A DNA stretch of 64,000 bases from Chloroflexota bacterium. Lineage in GTDB: Bacteria > Chloroflexota > Anaerolineae > Anaerolineales > Anaerolineaceae. A program made the translations under genes and the position numbers. Each line of letters opens with the position of its first letter. Positions within the stretch are counted from its first letter, which is position 1. Shown in pieces: positions 62,866 to 64,000 of the stretch. Under the pieces are notes generated by a model. It searched no databases. It had not been told where the DNA came from and saw only the letters and a program-made list of their open reading frames with translations. Location: the NCBI GenBank assembly GCA_021779955.1, contig JAJXZS010000048.1, forward strand, positions 1 through 64,000, in the 5' to 3' direction.

Positions 62866-64000
62866 ATGAAAAAAGATCTTGATCAATTGATGCAGAAGTA
62901 TGACATCGATGTACTGCTTGTGACTGGCGCTGCCCAACACAACCCAGCCATGGTGTATCTCACCGGCGGAGGGCATATTACTGGTGCAGATTTGATCAAG
63001 AAACGCGGGAGCGACCCTGTTCTGTTCTGCGGCGCCATGGAGCGCGAAGAAGCCATGCGAACCGGGATAAAGACCATCGTTTATTCCAGGTATCCGCTGG
63101 ATGAGCGCATGAAATTAGCTGAAGGGAATTCAGATAGAGCAGCCGCTTTGCGCTACAAGATGATGTTCGCCGATCTCGGCATCCAATCTGGAAACGTGGC
63201 AATCTATGGAGAGGGCGATGTTGGCTCTTTTTACACCCTCTTTTCGCGGGTTGAAGAAGAAATGCCGGGCTTGAATTTCCGAGGTTTCTTGCAGGATGAG
63301 CTGCTCATGACTGCCATGATGACCAAGGATCAAGAAGAAATCGAACGGGTTCGCCGAATGGGAAAAATCACTACGGAAGTTGTTGCCAAAACAGCAGATT
63401 TTCTCACCGGCCAGAAGACGAAAGATGGGATGCTCGTTCATTCTGACGGTACTCCTGTGACGATTGGTGAGGTGAAGGGGCTCATCAACTTGTGGCTGGC
63501 GGAACGTAATGCCGAAAACCCTGAAGGTACCATCTTCGCCCAGGGGCACGACGCGGGGGTCCCTCATTCCACCGGCACAAATTCTGCAGCTATCAAGTTG
63601 GGCGAGCCGATTGTTTATGATATCTTTCCGTGCGAAGCCGGCGGCGGTTACTACTACGATTTCACGCGTACCTGGTGCCTTGGGTTCGCTTCGGATGCAA
63701 TGCAAAAACTTTACGATGACGTTTACACAGTTTACAGGGCTATGGCTGCGGAGTTAAAGGTCAATGCGCCATATTCTCATTACCAGGTGCGCACCTGTGA
63801 GATGTTCGAAAAGATGGGGCATCCGACGATCATGAACACGCCGGCCACTGAAAACGGTTATGTCCACAGCCTTGGGCATGGCGTTGGTTTGCGCATCCAC
63901 GAGAAGCCTTCAGCTTCGGTAGCCATGTCGTCGCCCAGCGACATCCTTGCCCCTGGAGTGGTTTTTGCCATGGAGCCCGGCCTTTACTATCCCGAAAAGG
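62866..64000 (+). CDS. M24-family (Xaa-Pro) aminopeptidase, partial
   Basis: The ATG at 62866 has GACGAGG upstream and the frame stays open to the window end (378 codons). The N-terminal domain is creatinase-like (YDIDVLLVTGAAQHNPAMVY, KKRGSDPVLFCG). The catalytic pita-bread part has QGHDAGVPHS, VYDIFPCEAGGGYYYDFTRT (metal Asp residues), SLGHGVGLRIHE (His) and FAMEPGLYY (Glu). It removes N-terminal residues before proline or acts on small amides. The last metal Glu region lies beyond the edge. Confidence 0.88.
   Translation, partial: MKKDLDQLMQKYDIDVLLVTGAAQHNPAMVYLTGGGHITGADLIKKRGSDPVLFCGAMEREEAMRTGIKTIVYSRYPLDERMKLAEGNSDRAAALRYKMMFADLGIQSGNVAIYGEGDVGSFYTLFSRVEEEMPGLNFRGFLQDELLMTAMMTKDQEEIERVRRMGKITTEVVAKTADFLTGQKTKDGMLVHSDGTPVTIGEVKGLINLWLAERNAENPEGTIFAQGHDAGVPHSTGTNSAAIKLGEPIVYDIFPCEAGGGYYYDFTRTWCLGFASDAMQKLYDDVYTVYRAMAAELKVNAPYSHYQVRTCEMFEKMGHPTIMNTPATENGYVHSLGHGVGLRIHEKPSASVAMSSPSDILAPGVVFAMEPGLYYPEK

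Overview
The window looks like chromosomal DNA of a bacterium, most likely a Chloroflexota (Anaerolineae-type) member. That is an inference from gene content and protein style (a short IF-2 behind NusA and YlxR, several lipoproteins with Thr/Pro-rich linkers, GH13 and GH36 glycosidases, a folate/B12 one-carbon gene set). No rRNA or other strong taxonomic marker is present.

Layout. 1-4.4 kb: nusA-ylxR-infB-rbfA on the minus strand with a good sigma70-type promoter. 4.5-9.9 kb: alpha-glucosidase, an Ldh2-type dehydrogenase, formate-tetrahydrofolate ligase and a tiny zinc-ribbon-like protein. 9.94-21.56 kb: an 11.5 kb integrated element bounded by 60-bp direct repeats of the 3' part of a tRNA-Leu(UAA) gene. 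It carries a tyrosine integrase, a Cro/C1-type regulator with a divergent operator region, a ribbon-helix-helix protein, a VapE/VirE-type ATPase followed by an iteron array, a tape-measure-like protein, a minor-capsid-like protein and many small unknown genes. No large terminase, portal, major capsid or lysis gene was recognised, so it is either a phage satellite or a decayed prophage. An octamer, CTCAGTAG, occurs 13 times in it on both strands against about 0.35 expected, and I regard this as the most unusual signal here.

21.5-33.2 kb: intact tRNA-Leu, PHP hydrolase, flippase-like membrane protein, polar amino-acid ABC transporter, metallo-beta-lactamase-fold hydrolase, PlsY, a repeat-rich 1.2 kb gap, a membrane protein, gyrB and a YdcZ-type membrane protein. 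33.2-37.1 kb: three secreted lipoproteins (SGNH hydrolase, DUF3048, beta-propeller-like).

37.2-44.0 kb: a seven-gene minus-strand operon headed by a GntR regulator. It encodes a fold-type I PLP enzyme, a small protein, a cobalamin-binding TIM-barrel mutase, a KamB-like P-loop ATPase, an unknown protein and a meso-diaminopimelate-dehydrogenase-like enzyme. I infer an uncharacterised B12-dependent amino-acid catabolic pathway.

44.1-64 kb: DinG-type helicase/exonuclease, GH36 alpha-galactosidase, a very large secreted nuclease, a DUF4349 lipoprotein, a phosphoesterase, and a methionine/folate unit (metH plus a homocysteine methyltransferase/MTHFR fusion) under a SAM-I riboswitch with a terminator. 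It ends with a lipoprotein, a small membrane protein, selA and a truncated M24 peptidase. Fhs, MTHFR and MetH together move formate carbon onto homocysteine; MetH and the mutase both need cobalamin.
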